From Neisseriaceae bacterium HSC-16F19 (lineage in GTDB: Bacteria > Pseudomonadota > Gammaproteobacteria > Burkholderiales > Neisseriaceae): DNA of 27,846 bases. The position numbers and the translations under genes were made by a program. Shown here one piece after another: positions 1-7,548 of this stretch. The stretch's first letter is position 1, and each line of letters opens with the position of its first letter. Location: contig NZ_JALJZY010000025.1 of assembly GCF_024171525.1 (NCBI RefSeq), positions 1 to 27,846 of the forward strand, read 5' to 3'. The notes under the pieces were generated by a model. The model was not told the DNA's origin. It worked only from the letters and a program-made list of their open reading frames with translations, and did not search any database.

Positions 1-201
1 TGCAAAGTCTCCATCGTCGGCCTGGGCATGCGCTCCCATGTGGGCGTGGCTTCCACCATGTTCCGCACTTTGGCGGAAGAAGGCATCAATATCCAAATGA
101 TTTCCACTTCCGAAATCAAGGTATCGGTGCTGATTGACGAAAAATACATGGAACTGGCCACCCGCGTGCTGCACAAGGCGTTTAAGCTGGATAAAGCTTA
201 A
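1..201 (+). CDS. lysC: Aspartate kinase, C-terminal fragment (partial)
   Basis: The reading frame is open from the left edge and ends at TAA 199-201, so only the last 66 codons are visible. They encode the distal ACT domain of aspartokinase: the segment beginning VGLGMRSHVGVASTMF, then LAEEGINIQMISTSEIKVS, and an ending in ...LDKA. Aspartokinase phosphorylates aspartate in the first step of lysine, threonine and methionine synthesis; its C-terminal ACT domains bind the feedback inhibitors. The kinase domain lies outside the window. The stop codon abuts a MITE-like repeat (201-288). The next gene, argB, is convergent. Confidence 0.93.
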   Translation, partial: CKVSIVGLGMRSHVGVASTMFRTLAEEGINIQMISTSEIKVSVLIDEKYMELATRVLHKAFKLDKA

Positions 202-288
202 TACCAATCCATAAAAATATAGTCGAATAAAATCAGAACGAGACAAGGCAGCAAGCCGCTTTGTTATCTTATTTTTCTGAATGGGTAT
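201..288. repeat. Short Correia-like MITE remnant with ATACC(A/C)AT termini
   Basis: The left end reads ATACCAATCCATAAAAATAT. The reverse complement of the right end reads ATACCCATTCAGAAAAATAA, giving an imperfect terminal inverted repeat of about 20 bp. Inside are TATAGTCGAATAAAA at 218 and GACAAGGCAGCAAG, both shared with the longer elements at 10938 and 14089. The right terminus matches that of the element at 17670-17772. It starts on the last base of the lysC stop codon. Confidence 0.6.
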
Positions 289-309
289 AATTCTTGTTGG
301 TTTTCGTAT

Positions 310-346
310 AAAAGGCTGCCTGAAAATGTTTCAGGCAGCCTTTTGA
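310..346. terminator. Bidirectional terminator made of inverted uptake sequences
   Basis: AGGCTGCCTGAA (313-324) and its inverse (330-341) form a hairpin with A-rich and T-rich flanks. It lies between the convergent lysC and argB genes and can end transcription from both sides. Inverted uptake-sequence pairs used as terminators are well known in Neisseriaceae. Confidence 0.85.
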
Positions 347-364
347 TTTAGGCGGCAGTATTGT

Positions 365-1267
365 TTACACCTCCTGTCCCAAAATCATGGAGCCGACGCC
401 GCTGTCGGTAAAGATTTCCAAGAGCAGGGCGTGGGGTACGCGGCCGTCGATGATGTGGATGGCTTTCACGCCGTTGACCGCCGCATCCAGTGCCGAGCTG
501 ATTTTGGGCAGCATGCCGCCGTGCAGGGTGCCGTCGGCCACCAGGTCGTCGATGTTTTGCGGGGTGAGGTTGGTGAGCAGGCGGCCTTCTTTGTCGAGTA
601 CGCCGGTGATATTGGTCATCATCACCAGTTTTTCCGCATCCAGGGCTTCGGCCAGTTTGCCCGCCACCAAATCGGCATTGATATTGAAGGCTTCGCCCTG
701 GCGGCCGACGCCGATGGGCGCTACCACCGGGATATAGCCGTCTTTGATGATGTTGCGGATCAGGCCGACATCAATGCTTTCCACCTGGCCGACTTGGCCG
801 ATGTCGACGCCGTTGCGCTCCGGCGTGTTGATAAACAGTTTTTTGGCGCGGATAAAATGGCCGTCGCGGCCGCTGATGCCCACGGCCTTGCCGCCATGCT
901 GGTTGAGCAGCGAGGTGATTTCTTTATTGACGTGGCCGCCGAGCACCATTTCCACAATGTCCATGGTTTCGCTGTCGGTCACGCGCATGCCCTGCACAAA
1001 TTCGCCTTCCTTGCCCACACGTTGCAGGAGGTCGTTGATTTGCGGGCCGCCGCCGTGCACCACCACGGGGTGGATGCCCACCAGTTTCAGCAATACCACG
1101 TCTTTGGCAAAGCCTTCTTTTAATGCCGGGTCTATCATGGCGTTGCCGCCGTATTTGATCACCACAATGCTGCCGGAAAAACGGCGGATATAGGGCAGGG
1201 CTTCGGCCAGAATACCGGCCTTGATATTGGCATCGACTTCGGAATGGGTGGCGGCAACAGTGCTCAT
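365..1267 (-). CDS. argB: Acetylglutamate kinase
   Basis: This 300-residue protein phosphorylates N-acetylglutamate with ATP, the second step of arginine synthesis. The amino-acid kinase fold is clear: VVIKYGGNAM near residues 35-44 (nucleotide-binding Lys), VVVHGGGPQIN near 68-78 (Gly-rich loop), GGHVNKEI, FNINADLVAGKLAEAL near 194-209, and GGMLPKISSALDA near 249-261 (Lys at the active site). Length fits the family. The ATG at 1265-1267 is the only good start; no clear Shine-Dalgarno sequence is visible. No other arginine gene adjoins it. It converges on lysC across the uptake-sequence terminator. Confidence 0.97.
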   Translation of the reverse strand: MSTVAATHSEVDANIKAGILAEALPYIRRFSGSIVVIKYGGNAMIDPALKEGFAKDVVLLKLVGIHPVVVHGGGPQINDLLQRVGKEGEFVQGMRVTDSETMDIVEMVLGGHVNKEITSLLNQHGGKAVGISGRDGHFIRAKKLFINTPERNGVDIGQVGQVESIDVGLIRNIIKDGYIPVVAPIGVGRQGEAFNINADLVAGKLAEALDAEKLVMMTNITGVLDKEGRLLTNLTPQNIDDLVADGTLHGGMLPKISSALDAAVNGVKAIHIIDGRVPHALLLEIFTDSGVGSMILGQEV

Positions 1268-1361
1268 AAGAGGGTTCTTTCGCTATGGGGTTTAATGGAA
1301 TGTTTTTCAGGCAGCCTGGGGCTTTTGCAAAACCTGATGTGCCAACACAAACGTAAAACCG

Positions 1362-1705
1362 GCGTCATTCCCGCGCAGGCGCACTGCTGTCCGGAAAGAA
1401 CAACAGGCAGCCTTGAAAGGCTTATCCGGCTTTATTTTCAAGTCCCAGAGCTTGTTTTGAACTCGAAAAGGCTGCCTGAAACGATAACGGCGTCAGTGTT
1501 CCCTCTCCCGCGGGAGAGGGTTAGGGAGAGGGCTGTGAACGGCTGCTGACATCTTGAATGGCTTGCAGCAACATCAAACGTTTAGCCCTCTCCCCAACCC
1601 CTCTCCCACTGGGCGAGGGGCTTACGTTGCCGACGCTGTTTACATCGCCGGATGTAACCCAGAGATTTTCCCCGGACAGTAGTGCGCGTTCGCGGGAATG
1701 ACGGC
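1362..1705. repeat. Segment bounded by ~34-bp inverted repeats, containing inverted REP-like clusters
   Basis: The left arm (1362-1395) begins GCGTCATTCCCGCG and ends CTGTCCGG. The right arm (1672-1705), read on the other strand, begins GCCGTCATTCCCGCG and ends CTGTCCGG; only a few bases differ. The arms resemble the ATTCCCNNN half of neisserial dRS3-type repeats. Between them lie two opposed GGGAGAGGG / CCCTCTCCC clusters. No transposase is present, so this may be a non-autonomous element or a nest of repeats. Confidence 0.55.
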
Positions 1706-1797
1706 AGTTCAAGTTTAGGCTGCCTGAGGGCAGTTTTGCAAAGGTTTTAGCCTGTAAGCGGATAAAACACAGGTAGGGCAAGGGCTGCTATCATATC

Positions 1798-1827
1798 AAA
1801 ACGGCTGCCTTTCAGGCAGCCGTTTGC
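1798..1827 (-). terminator. Terminator of the yidB-like gene
   Basis: The inverted repeat AACGGCTGCC ... GGCAGCCGTT lies 14 bases past the stop of the minus-strand gene, and on that strand the stem is followed by TTTTGATA. It contains an imperfect uptake sequence. Confidence 0.7.
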
Positions 1828-1840
1828 AGGGTAAAACCGT

Positions 1841-2239
1841 TTATTTGAACAGATTTTTCAGCAGCGAACCGCCGATTTGGCCCAAATCCAGGTTTTGCAA
1901 ATCAATATTGCCGTTGCCGCTGACCTGGTCGATGACCTGCGGCAGGTATTGGGCCAGCAGATTACCGGCCTGGCCTTGGTCTACACCGGCTTTGGCGGCT
2001 GCCTGACCAATCAGGTCGCTGCCGAGTGCAGACTGGATTTGTTCGGCGGAAACCGGCAGATTGCTGCCGCTGCCGAGCCAGGATTGCAAAATCTCGCCCA
2101 AGCCGCCTTTTTGCAGTTTTTCCACCAGCGCACCCACGCCGCCGGACTGTTCCACCAGCTGCATCACCAGCTGCATGGCATTGCCTTGTTGTTGGCCGCT
2201 GCCCATGGCCGCACCCAGTACCGAATCCAACAGACCCAT
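1841..2239 (-). CDS. YidB/DUF937 family protein
   Basis: The 132-residue protein starts MGLLDSVLGAAMG and is rich in Gly, Gln and Leu, with LLDSVLGAA and QSWLGSGSNLPVSAEQIQ segments and an ALGSDLIGQAAAKAG region, all typical of the YidB (DUF937) family. The molecular function of that family is not established. No signal peptide or membrane helix is evident. The ATG at 2237-2239 has AAGGAAAG upstream, which supports the start. It is divergent from the permease gene at 2413 and ends at its own hairpin terminator. Confidence 0.85.
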   Translation of the reverse strand: MGLLDSVLGAAMGSGQQQGNAMQLVMQLVEQSGGVGALVEKLQKGGLGEILQSWLGSGSNLPVSAEQIQSALGSDLIGQAAAKAGVDQGQAGNLLAQYLPQVIDQVSGNGNIDLQNLDLGQIGGSLLKNLFK

Positions 2240-2352
2240 AATGTCTTTCCTTATATCGTATTAAAGTATCGGCAGACGAACCCGCCTGCCGCGCGGCATG
2301 ATACAGACTTGGATTTTGCCAAACAATATGCACCGCAGCCGCATAACCTGTT

Positions 2353-2381
2353 TTAACAAAACCTGTGGCGGGGCGTATAAT
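2353..2381 (+). promoter_or_regulatory. Sigma-70 promoter for the uracil/xanthine permease
   Basis: TTAACA (2353-2358), a 17-base spacer and a perfect TATAAT (2376-2381), 31 bases before the ATG at 2413. This is one of the best promoter matches in the window. Confidence 0.75.
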
Positions 2382-2412
2382 GGCGGCCGTTTGTATTTGG
2401 GAATGTTTTTCT

Positions 2413-3627
2413 ATGTTGCAGCAATTCAAAACCGCCGTGGCGGGGGCGCAAATCCTGTTTGTTGCCTTTGGTGCCATGGTGCTGGTACCGCTACTCACCG
2501 GCCTGAATCCGGCGCTGGCGCTTTTGGGCGCGGGCATCGGCACTTTGTTGTTCCAAGCCTGTACCGGCCGCAAAGTGCCGATTTTTTTGGGCTCTTCGTT
2601 TGCCTTTATCGCGCCGATTATTTATTCCATACAGGAATGGGGCTTGCCCAGCACCATGTTCGGCCTGTTCGCGGCCGGTTTTATGTATTTTATTTTTGCC
2701 GCACTGATCCGCTGGCGCGGTTTGGCGGCGGTGCACCGCTTGCTGCCGCCGGTGGTGATTGGTCCGGTGATTATGGTGATTGGTCTGTCGGTGGCGGTGG
2801 TGGCCAGCAATATGGCCATGGGCAAGGCCGGGGACGAACAGGTGGTGGAATATGGCCGCGCCTTGCTCTTGTCCGGCTTTACCTTTGCAGTCACTGTGAT
2901 CGTGGCGGTATTCGGCCGCAAAATGATGAAGCTGATTCCGATTTTAATCGGCGTGGCCGCCGGTTATGCCGCCGCGTGGATGATGGGCATGGTCGATACC
3001 GGCGGTATTGCCGCTGCGCCGTGGTTTGCGGTGCCGCATTTTGAAACGCCGGAAGTCAATTGGCAGGCGGCACTGTTTATGCTGCCGGTGGCGATTGCCC
3101 CGGCCATCGAGCACATCGGCGGCATTATGGCCATCGGCACGGTCACCGGCAAAGACTACGCCAAAGACCCCGGCCTCGACAAAACCCTGGCCGGTGACGG
3201 CTTGGGCGTGTGTGTGGCCGGTTTGATCGGCGGCCCGCCGGTGACCACTTACGGTGAAGTCACCGGCGCGGTGATGATTACCAAAAACAGCAATCCGGCC
3301 ATCATGACCTGGGCGGCAATCTTTGCCATTGCCATGGCTTTTTTCGGCAAGTTCAACGCCTTTTTGGCTTCCATTCCCATGCCGGTGATGGGCGGCATTA
3401 TGATTCTCCTGTTCGGCACCATTGCTTCTTTGGGTCTGAAAACGCTGATTGATGCGCAAGTGGATTTGATGAAACCGAAAAACCTGGTGATTGTCAGCTC
3501 GGTGCTGACCGTAGGCGTGGGCGGCATGGTGGTGAAATTCGGCAGCATGGCTTTTGCCGGTGTGGGCCTGTGCGCCTTGCTGGCTTTGCTGCTTAACTGG
3601 GTGCTGCCGGAAAAAGTGCGTGACTAA
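2413..3627 (+). CDS. uraA: Uracil/xanthine permease, NCS2 (NAT) family
   Basis: This 404-residue inner-membrane protein has about 12-14 hydrophobic segments and belongs to the nucleobase:cation symporters of the UraA/PyrP type. The signature region is GGPPVTTYGEVTGAVMITK near residues 273-291, where Glu282 corresponds to the substrate-binding Glu of UraA; AIEHIGG at 231-237 is the other half of the binding site. UraA, as I remember it, has EHVGH, so the last His is Gly here and the exact substrate is uncertain. I chose the ATG at 2413 over an upstream in-frame codon because it follows the promoter and matches the family N-terminus. It stands alone and converges on ribA. Confidence 0.88.
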   Translation: MLQQFKTAVAGAQILFVAFGAMVLVPLLTGLNPALALLGAGIGTLLFQACTGRKVPIFLGSSFAFIAPIIYSIQEWGLPSTMFGLFAAGFMYFIFAALIRWRGLAAVHRLLPPVVIGPVIMVIGLSVAVVASNMAMGKAGDEQVVEYGRALLLSGFTFAVTVIVAVFGRKMMKLIPILIGVAAGYAAAWMMGMVDTGGIAAAPWFAVPHFETPEVNWQAALFMLPVAIAPAIEHIGGIMAIGTVTGKDYAKDPGLDKTLAGDGLGVCVAGLIGGPPVTTYGEVTGAVMITKNSNPAIMTWAAIFAIAMAFFGKFNAFLASIPMPVMGGIMILLFGTIASLGLKTLIDAQVDLMKPKNLVIVSSVLTVGVGGMVVKFGSMAFAGVGLCALLALLLNWVLPEKVRD

Positions 3628-3647
3628 ACCGGCTGCCTGAAACACAC

Positions 3648-3676
3648 AAAGCCCCGCATTGCGGGGCTTTGTTTTA
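3648..3676. terminator. Bidirectional rho-independent terminator
   Basis: AAAGCCCCGC / GCGGGGCTTT stem with a 3-base loop and T-rich tail, between the convergent permease gene and ribA. Confidence 0.88.
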
Positions 3677-3687
3677 TGGCTTATGGC

Positions 3688-4296
3688 TCAGTCGGCATCC
3701 AGCATATGGCCCATTTTCACCGCCTTGGTATGCAGATAATGGGCGTTTTCAAGATTGTGGCCGACTTGCAGCGGCACGCGCTCGACAATATCGATGCCCA
3801 CTTGGCTGAGGGTGGCGACTTTTTGCGGGTTATTGGTCATCAGCCGCAGCTGGCGCACGCCGAGGTGGTCGAGCATGTATTTGGCGAGTACGAAATCGCG
3901 CGCATCCACCGGCAGGCCCAGCGCCACATTGGCTTCCACGGTGTCCAAGCCCTGGTCTTGCAGCTGGTAGGCGCGGATTTTGTTGATGAGGCCGATGCCG
4001 CGGCCTTCCTGGCGCAAATACATCACCAGGCCGCGGCCTGCCGCCTGTACCGCCTGCAAGGCTGCCTGAAGCTGGGGGCCGCAGTCGCAGCGTTGTGAAA
4101 ACAGCGCGTCGCCGGTGAGGCATTCGGAATGCACGCGGGCCAGCACCGGGCGGCCGTCGGCGATGTCGCCCATGCTCAGGGCCACATGTTCCTGGCCGCT
4201 GCGGGTATCTTCAAAGCCGTGCATGGTGAATTCGCCCCATTCGGTGGGCAGGCGGCAGGCGGCAACAAATTGCAGAGGGATGGCGGGATTACTCAT
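3688..4296 (-). CDS. ribA: GTP cyclohydrolase II
   Basis: The 202-residue enzyme opens GTP to the pyrimidine precursor of riboflavin. Zinc ligands Cys59, Cys70 and Cys72 sit in HSECLTGDALFSQRCDCG; the GTP-binding/catalytic segment YLRQEGRGIGLINK is at 93-106. Length is normal for a stand-alone RibA without a RibB domain. An upstream extension is possible in frame, but the ATG at 4294-4296 gives the normal N-terminus. It overlaps the stop of the preceding GAF gene (ATGAGTAA), which suggests translational coupling. An uptake sequence lies inside the coding region near 4061. Confidence 0.95.
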   Translation of the reverse strand: MSNPAIPLQFVAACRLPTEWGEFTMHGFEDTRSGQEHVALSMGDIADGRPVLARVHSECLTGDALFSQRCDCGPQLQAALQAVQAAGRGLVMYLRQEGRGIGLINKIRAYQLQDQGLDTVEANVALGLPVDARDFVLAKYMLDHLGVRQLRLMTNNPQKVATLSQVGIDIVERVPLQVGHNLENAHYLHTKAVKMGHMLDAD

Positions 4297-4942
4297 GATG
4301 TTCTTCTGTGGGTGGGTGCGTGTGGTGCCATTGCTGCAACAGCGGCAACAGCGCAAAGGCAAGGCCGACCCAGGCGCTTTGGCGCTCGGCATCGAAGGCC
4401 TGGGTGTCGGCATGTTCGGCATAGAGTACGCCGAGCACGCGGCCGTCTTCGCCGTATACCGGCAGGGCGATGCAGCTTTGCGCGCCGTTGTCGTGTCCGG
4501 TAGGCCAGTCGCCCCAGCCGCGCCACAGGCCGATATTGTCCACCAAGCCCAGCCAGCCGGTCTGCGCGCTGCGTACGGCCGGATGCAGGGGTTCGGTTTG
4601 TTCGGGGGCGAACACGGCGGGCAGGGGCAGACCTTGGGCGGCCAGGCGCACGAGGCCGTGTTCGGGGTGCAGCAGATAGACGGCGGCGGTGGCCGGATAG
4701 CGGCTCAAGAGTGCATCCAGCGCCAGATAGGCGGCGCGCAGCAGGGTGTGGTTGTCGGCGTTTTCAGGCAGCCTGTCGGCCAGTGCGCCCGCGGCATCGG
4801 CATACCACAGCACGCTGCGGTCGATTTCGGCCTCGGCCATGCGGATGACGGTTTCCAGCCACAAACGGGCGGCCTGCACATCGCCGTGCGGCAGTTTCAG
4901 ACCCTGGGTGTGGAGGTAGTCGGAAAGGGAATCGGCAGACAT
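4289..4942 (-). CDS. GAF domain-containing protein
   Basis: This 217-residue soluble protein has an N-terminal helical part with an LRAAYLALDALLSRYP segment, then a GAF-like fold: VYLLHPEHGLVRLAAQG, a middle rich in Trp and Gly, and SCIALPVYGEDGRVLGVLYAEH, the usual GAF core ending. GAF domains bind small ligands or nucleotides; the ligand here is unknown and no output domain is attached. I use the ATG at 4940-4942; a TTG four codons upstream is an alternative and neither has a strong ribosome binding site. Its stop overlaps the ribA start, so the two are probably co-expressed. A role in flavin metabolism would be a guess from context. Confidence 0.75.
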   Translation of the reverse strand: MSADSLSDYLHTQGLKLPHGDVQAARLWLETVIRMAEAEIDRSVLWYADAAGALADRLPENADNHTLLRAAYLALDALLSRYPATAAVYLLHPEHGLVRLAAQGLPLPAVFAPEQTEPLHPAVRSAQTGWLGLVDNIGLWRGWGDWPTGHDNGAQSCIALPVYGEDGRVLGVLYAEHADTQAFDAERQSAWVGLAFALLPLLQQWHHTHPPTEEHHE

Positions 4943-4954
4943 GGGTGTTCGCAA

Positions 4955-4986
4955 AAGACAAAGCCCTGAACATGAGTTCAGGGCCG
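4955..4986 (-). terminator. Terminator of the tRNA-Thr/tRNA-Asn transcript
   Basis: GCCCTGAA / TTCAGGGC stem (4963-4970 with 4977-4984). On the minus strand it is followed by TTTGTCTTTT, just past the tRNA-Asn 3' end. Confidence 0.75.
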
Positions 4987-4993
4987 GAAAATG

Positions 4994-5069
4994 TGGCTCC
5001 CCGAGCTGGGCTCGAACCAGCGACCTGCGGATTAACAGTCCGTCGCTCTACCGACTGAGCTATCAGGGA
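4994..5069 (-). tRNA. tRNA-Asn(GTT)
   Basis: Full 76-base cloverleaf with encoded CCA. The acceptor stem TCCCTGA pairs with TCGGGGA, the anticodon stem-loop reads ACGGA-CTGTTAA-TCCGC with anticodon GTT, and GGTTCGAGCCC forms the T arm. It lies one base downstream of tRNA-Thr in the same transcript. Confidence 0.97.
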
Positions 5070-5070
5070 G

Positions 5071-5146
5071 TGGTGCCGGCACCAAGAGTCGAACTCGGGA
5101 CCTTCTGATTACAAGTCAGCTGCTCTACCAACTGAGCTATACCGGC
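5071..5146 (-). tRNA. tRNA-Thr(TGT)
   Basis: 76-base tRNA with encoded CCA. The acceptor stem starts GCCGGTA, the D arm is AGCTCAGTTGGTAGAGC, and the anticodon loop CTTGTAA carries anticodon TGT. It is first in a two-tRNA transcript. Confidence 0.97.
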
Positions 5147-5156
5147 GAAGACGCGC

Positions 5157-5185
5157 ATTATGCGGACATCGGCTTTTTTTGGCAA
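5157..5185 (-). promoter_or_regulatory. Promoter of the tRNA-Thr/tRNA-Asn operon
   Basis: On the minus strand TTGCCA, 17 bases, CATAAT, each hexamer with one mismatch to consensus. The -10 lies 11 bases from the tRNA-Thr 5' end. Confidence 0.75.
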
Positions 5186-5273
5186 GCCTTGCGCGTGTAT
5201 GCTGCGGCTGCCTGAATTTAATTATTTGTTTTTAAAACAGACAAAATGCAACGTTTGCTGCTTTATCCTGTTT

Positions 5274-5759
5274 TCAGGCAGCCTCAATCGGCTTCGGACT
5301 GACCAAAATACCGTCTTCGTCGCTGTAAAGATAATGCCCCGGCACAAAGGCGATTTCGCCGAAATACACCGTCACATCGCAGGCACCGGCGCCGTCTTTG
5401 GCACTTTTCTTGGGATTGGTGCCCAAGGCTTTGATGCCGAAATCCATATCATTGATGGCGGCACTGTCGCGGATGACGCCGTGCACCACTACCCCGGCCC
5501 AGCCGTTTTTCTGTGCCGCAGTGGCAATCAGGTCGCCCACCAGGGCGGAATAGCGCGAGCCGCCGCCGTCCACCACCAGCACTTCGCCTTCAGACGGGGT
5601 GTTGAGGATTTGCTTGACCAAGCCGTTGTCTTGCAGGCAGCGCACGGTGCGGATGCGGCCGCAAAAACGCTGGCGGCGGCCGAAAGACAGAAAAGGCGTT
5701 TGGCAGGAGGGCGTGTCGGGGGCGATGTCGATTAAGTCGGCGGTGGCAAAGGGCTGCAT
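5274..5759 (-). CDS. rraA: RraA family protein (RNase E inhibitor-like / HMG aldolase-like)
   Basis: The 161-residue protein matches the RraA fold: FATADLIDIAPDTP at the N-terminus, VVDGGGSRYSALVGDLIA around residues 62-79, and HGVIRDSAAIND around 93-104 with the Arg-Asp pair used by the aldolase members. E. coli RraA binds and inhibits RNase E; relatives are 4-hydroxy-4-methyl-2-oxoglutarate aldolases. Sequence alone does not decide which applies. The ATG at 5757-5759 has AAGGAA upstream and lies 9 bases after the gph stop, so the two form an operon. The final codons and stop (EAA-stop) are an uptake sequence. Confidence 0.9.
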   Translation of the reverse strand: MQPFATADLIDIAPDTPSCQTPFLSFGRRQRFCGRIRTVRCLQDNGLVKQILNTPSEGEVLVVDGGGSRYSALVGDLIATAAQKNGWAGVVVHGVIRDSAAINDMDFGIKALGTNPKKSAKDGAGACDVTVYFGEIAFVPGHYLYSDEDGILVSPKPIEAA

Positions 5760-5768
5760 GATGATTCC

Positions 5769-6419
5769 TTATAATAAAGAGAGTAAATCCAGCGGGGCCT
5801 GAATATGCGCGTCGGCCGGCCATTCGTCCACTTTGTCTTCGGCGGCAATATAGCCCCAGGCGGCCAAGACGGTGCGCATGCCGGCGTTTTTGCCCGCTTC
5901 CATATCGCGTTCGGCATCGCCCACATAAATGCATTGCGCCGGGTCCACGCCGATTTGTTCGCAGGCGTAGAGCATGGGTTTGGTGCTGGGTTTGGGCTCG
6001 CCGGTGGTGTCGCCGCTGACCACCACCGCGGGCGGGGACACAAAGCCCAGTTGCGGCACCAGACGGTGGGTGAAGATATGCGGTTTGTTGGTGATGATGC
6101 CCCAAGTTACACCACGGCGGTCGAGTTCGGCCAAAAGCGTGTTGATGTCGGCAAACAGCACGGTCTGGTCGGCAAAGCCGTTTTCGTATTCGGCCAGAAA
6201 ATCGGCGCGCCAATAAGCATGGTCGGCATGGTCTTTGTCTATGCCCGCGCCCAAAAAAATCAGCCCGTTGGCACCGTGGCTGGCGATGGGACGGATGTCG
6301 TCCATGCTTTTTTCAGGCAGCCCTTTGCGCTTGAGCAGGCGGTTGAGTGCGCCGCCCAAATCGAGGGCGGTGTCGGCAAGCGTGCCGTCCAAATCAAATA
6401 ATACGGCTTGTGTGTTCAT
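5769..6419 (-). CDS. gph: HAD-family phosphatase, probable phosphoglycolate phosphatase
   Basis: The 216-residue soluble enzyme has all HAD motifs: nucleophile Asp9 and Asp11 in FDLDGTLADT, Thr110 in GIITNKP (motif II), Lys143 in GEPKPSTKP (motif III), and YVGDAERDMEAG near 165-176 (motif IV). The cap position and length fit the Gph/PGP branch, which removes phosphate from 2-phosphoglycolate. The exact substrate is inferred from family, not proven. It is followed closely by rraA. A TATAAT-like box lies on the minus strand at 6461-6466, upstream of the start. Confidence 0.88.
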   Translation of the reverse strand: MNTQAVLFDLDGTLADTALDLGGALNRLLKRKGLPEKSMDDIRPIASHGANGLIFLGAGIDKDHADHAYWRADFLAEYENGFADQTVLFADINTLLAELDRRGVTWGIITNKPHIFTHRLVPQLGFVSPPAVVVSGDTTGEPKPSTKPMLYACEQIGVDPAQCIYVGDAERDMEAGKNAGMRTVLAAWGYIAAEDKVDEWPADAHIQAPLDLLSLL

Positions 6420-6504
6420 GGTGTGTTTTTCACTTTAAACAGGGAGCGGTAACGACCGCCATTATAACCCAGGCTGCCTGAAAAAATGTGTGGCAGGGCG
6501 GGGA

Positions 6505-7326
6505 TTATGCCGCACTGCCGTGGCGGCGGTCGTGCTCGAACTGTTCCAGCATGGCCAGTTCAAACGCGGAAAAACCGGCGCGTTCGCGCGCTTCCAGATT
6601 GACATAGCCACGGAATACAAACAAATCGTAGCGTCCCATCAGACGGCGGAACAGCGCCACCGCGTCCAGGCCGCGCGCATCGCACAGGTATTGGTACCAG
6701 CGGTTACCCACCGCCACATGGCCGACTTCGTCGCGGTAGATAATATCCAGCACCGCACAGGTGTCTTCATCACCGCGGGCGGCCACTTTGGCGCGGATGC
6801 CGGGGGTGACGTCCAAGCCGCGCGCTTCCAGCACCCGCGGCACCAGCGCCATGCGCAGCAGCGGGTCGAAGGCGGTTTTGTCGGCCATGTCCCACAAATG
6901 GTTGTGGGCGGGGAAATCGCCGTAATCAAAGCCGAAATGTCGCAAACGCGCCTGCATCAGCTGAAAATGCTGCGCCTCTTCCGCCGCCACGCGCACCCAG
7001 TCGCGCACAAAGGCTTCGGGCAGGGTACGGAAGCGGTAGGCGGCGTCCAGCGCCAGATTGATGGCATTGAATTCGATGTGGGCGATGGCGTGCAGCAGCG
7101 CGGCATAACCTTCGGCGGTGTGCGGACTGCGGGTTTTGAGTGCCTGCGGCGGTACCAGTGGCGGCTTCGGCGGATGTCCGGCCGGGCGGATGTCCAAGGG
7201 CGCCGGGGCACGCCAGTCCAAAATGCCGCTCTCGGCACACAAGGCTGCGGCTTTAAGGGTGAGACGGCATTTTTCGGCAGGGCTTTCAGCCAAGAGGGCG
7301 GCTTCCAGCAGGGGATAAATCGGCAT
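6505..7326 (-). CDS. DUF455 family ferritin-like protein
   Basis: The 273-residue protein is a DUF455 member with a ferritin-like four-helix core. Likely metal ligands are Glu85 in AHIEFNAINLALD, Glu117 and His120 in AAEEAQHF, Glu167 in RVLEARGLDVTPG, and Glu200/His203 in YRDEVGHVAVGNRW, the spacing of a diiron carboxylate site. The reaction is not known to me. The first ATG (7324-7326) follows an in-frame GTG; the ATG is preferred. A minus-strand TATAAT at 7368-7373 is a plausible -10. The next gene in the same direction, gph, begins 85 bases downstream. Confidence 0.85.
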   Translation of the reverse strand: MPIYPLLEAALLAESPAEKCRLTLKAAALCAESGILDWRAPAPLDIRPAGHPPKPPLVPPQALKTRSPHTAEGYAALLHAIAHIEFNAINLALDAAYRFRTLPEAFVRDWVRVAAEEAQHFQLMQARLRHFGFDYGDFPAHNHLWDMADKTAFDPLLRMALVPRVLEARGLDVTPGIRAKVAARGDEDTCAVLDIIYRDEVGHVAVGNRWYQYLCDARGLDAVALFRRLMGRYDLFVFRGYVNLEARERAGFSAFELAMLEQFEHDRRHGSAA

Positions 7327-7548
7327 CACGGGGCGGCGGAGCTTAAAGAAATGTCAAAGCAGGCGCATTATACGCATAAATATACGTTAAAATAGCGCCG
7401 AAACCGGAGAACAAAGCGCCGTATTGCAAATAACTTAGCCGATATGGCGCTCTTTACATTCAGGCAGCCCGGTCGGCGCTGATGTTTTTTAACAGCAAAA
7501 ACGCCTATGATGGCGCCGCTTTTGCCCTGAACACAGAAAGGAAAAAAC

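Larger units (their letters stand above)
1268..1840. other. 573-base non-coding stretch rich in repeats
   Basis: I see no convincing gene here. Open frames are short and consist of repeat sequence. It contains uptake sequences at 1306-1317 and 1469-1480, a pair of inverted repeats at 1362-1395 and 1672-1705 bounding a segment of about 340 bp, two REP-like GGGAGAGGG clusters in opposite orientation (about 1500-1532 and 1586-1620), and the yidB terminator at the right end. Confidence 0.7.

Noticed and set aside
387..1193. Long plus-strand open frames across argB
   Set aside because: They are antisense to a clearly recognised acetylglutamate kinase and have no family features; long shadow frames are usual in GC-rich DNA.
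1501..1622. CRISPR-like repetition
   Set aside because: The repeats are inverted, few and unequal, with no regular spacers; they are REP-like clusters.
2944..3645. A 233-codon frame antisense to the permease, rich in His and Gln
   Set aside because: Composition is that of an antisense shadow of a membrane protein; no ribosome binding site.
5147..5273. A small gene between tRNA-Thr and rraA
   Set aside because: The space is explained by the tRNA promoter and uptake sequences; the open frame there runs antisense into rraA without a ribosome binding site.
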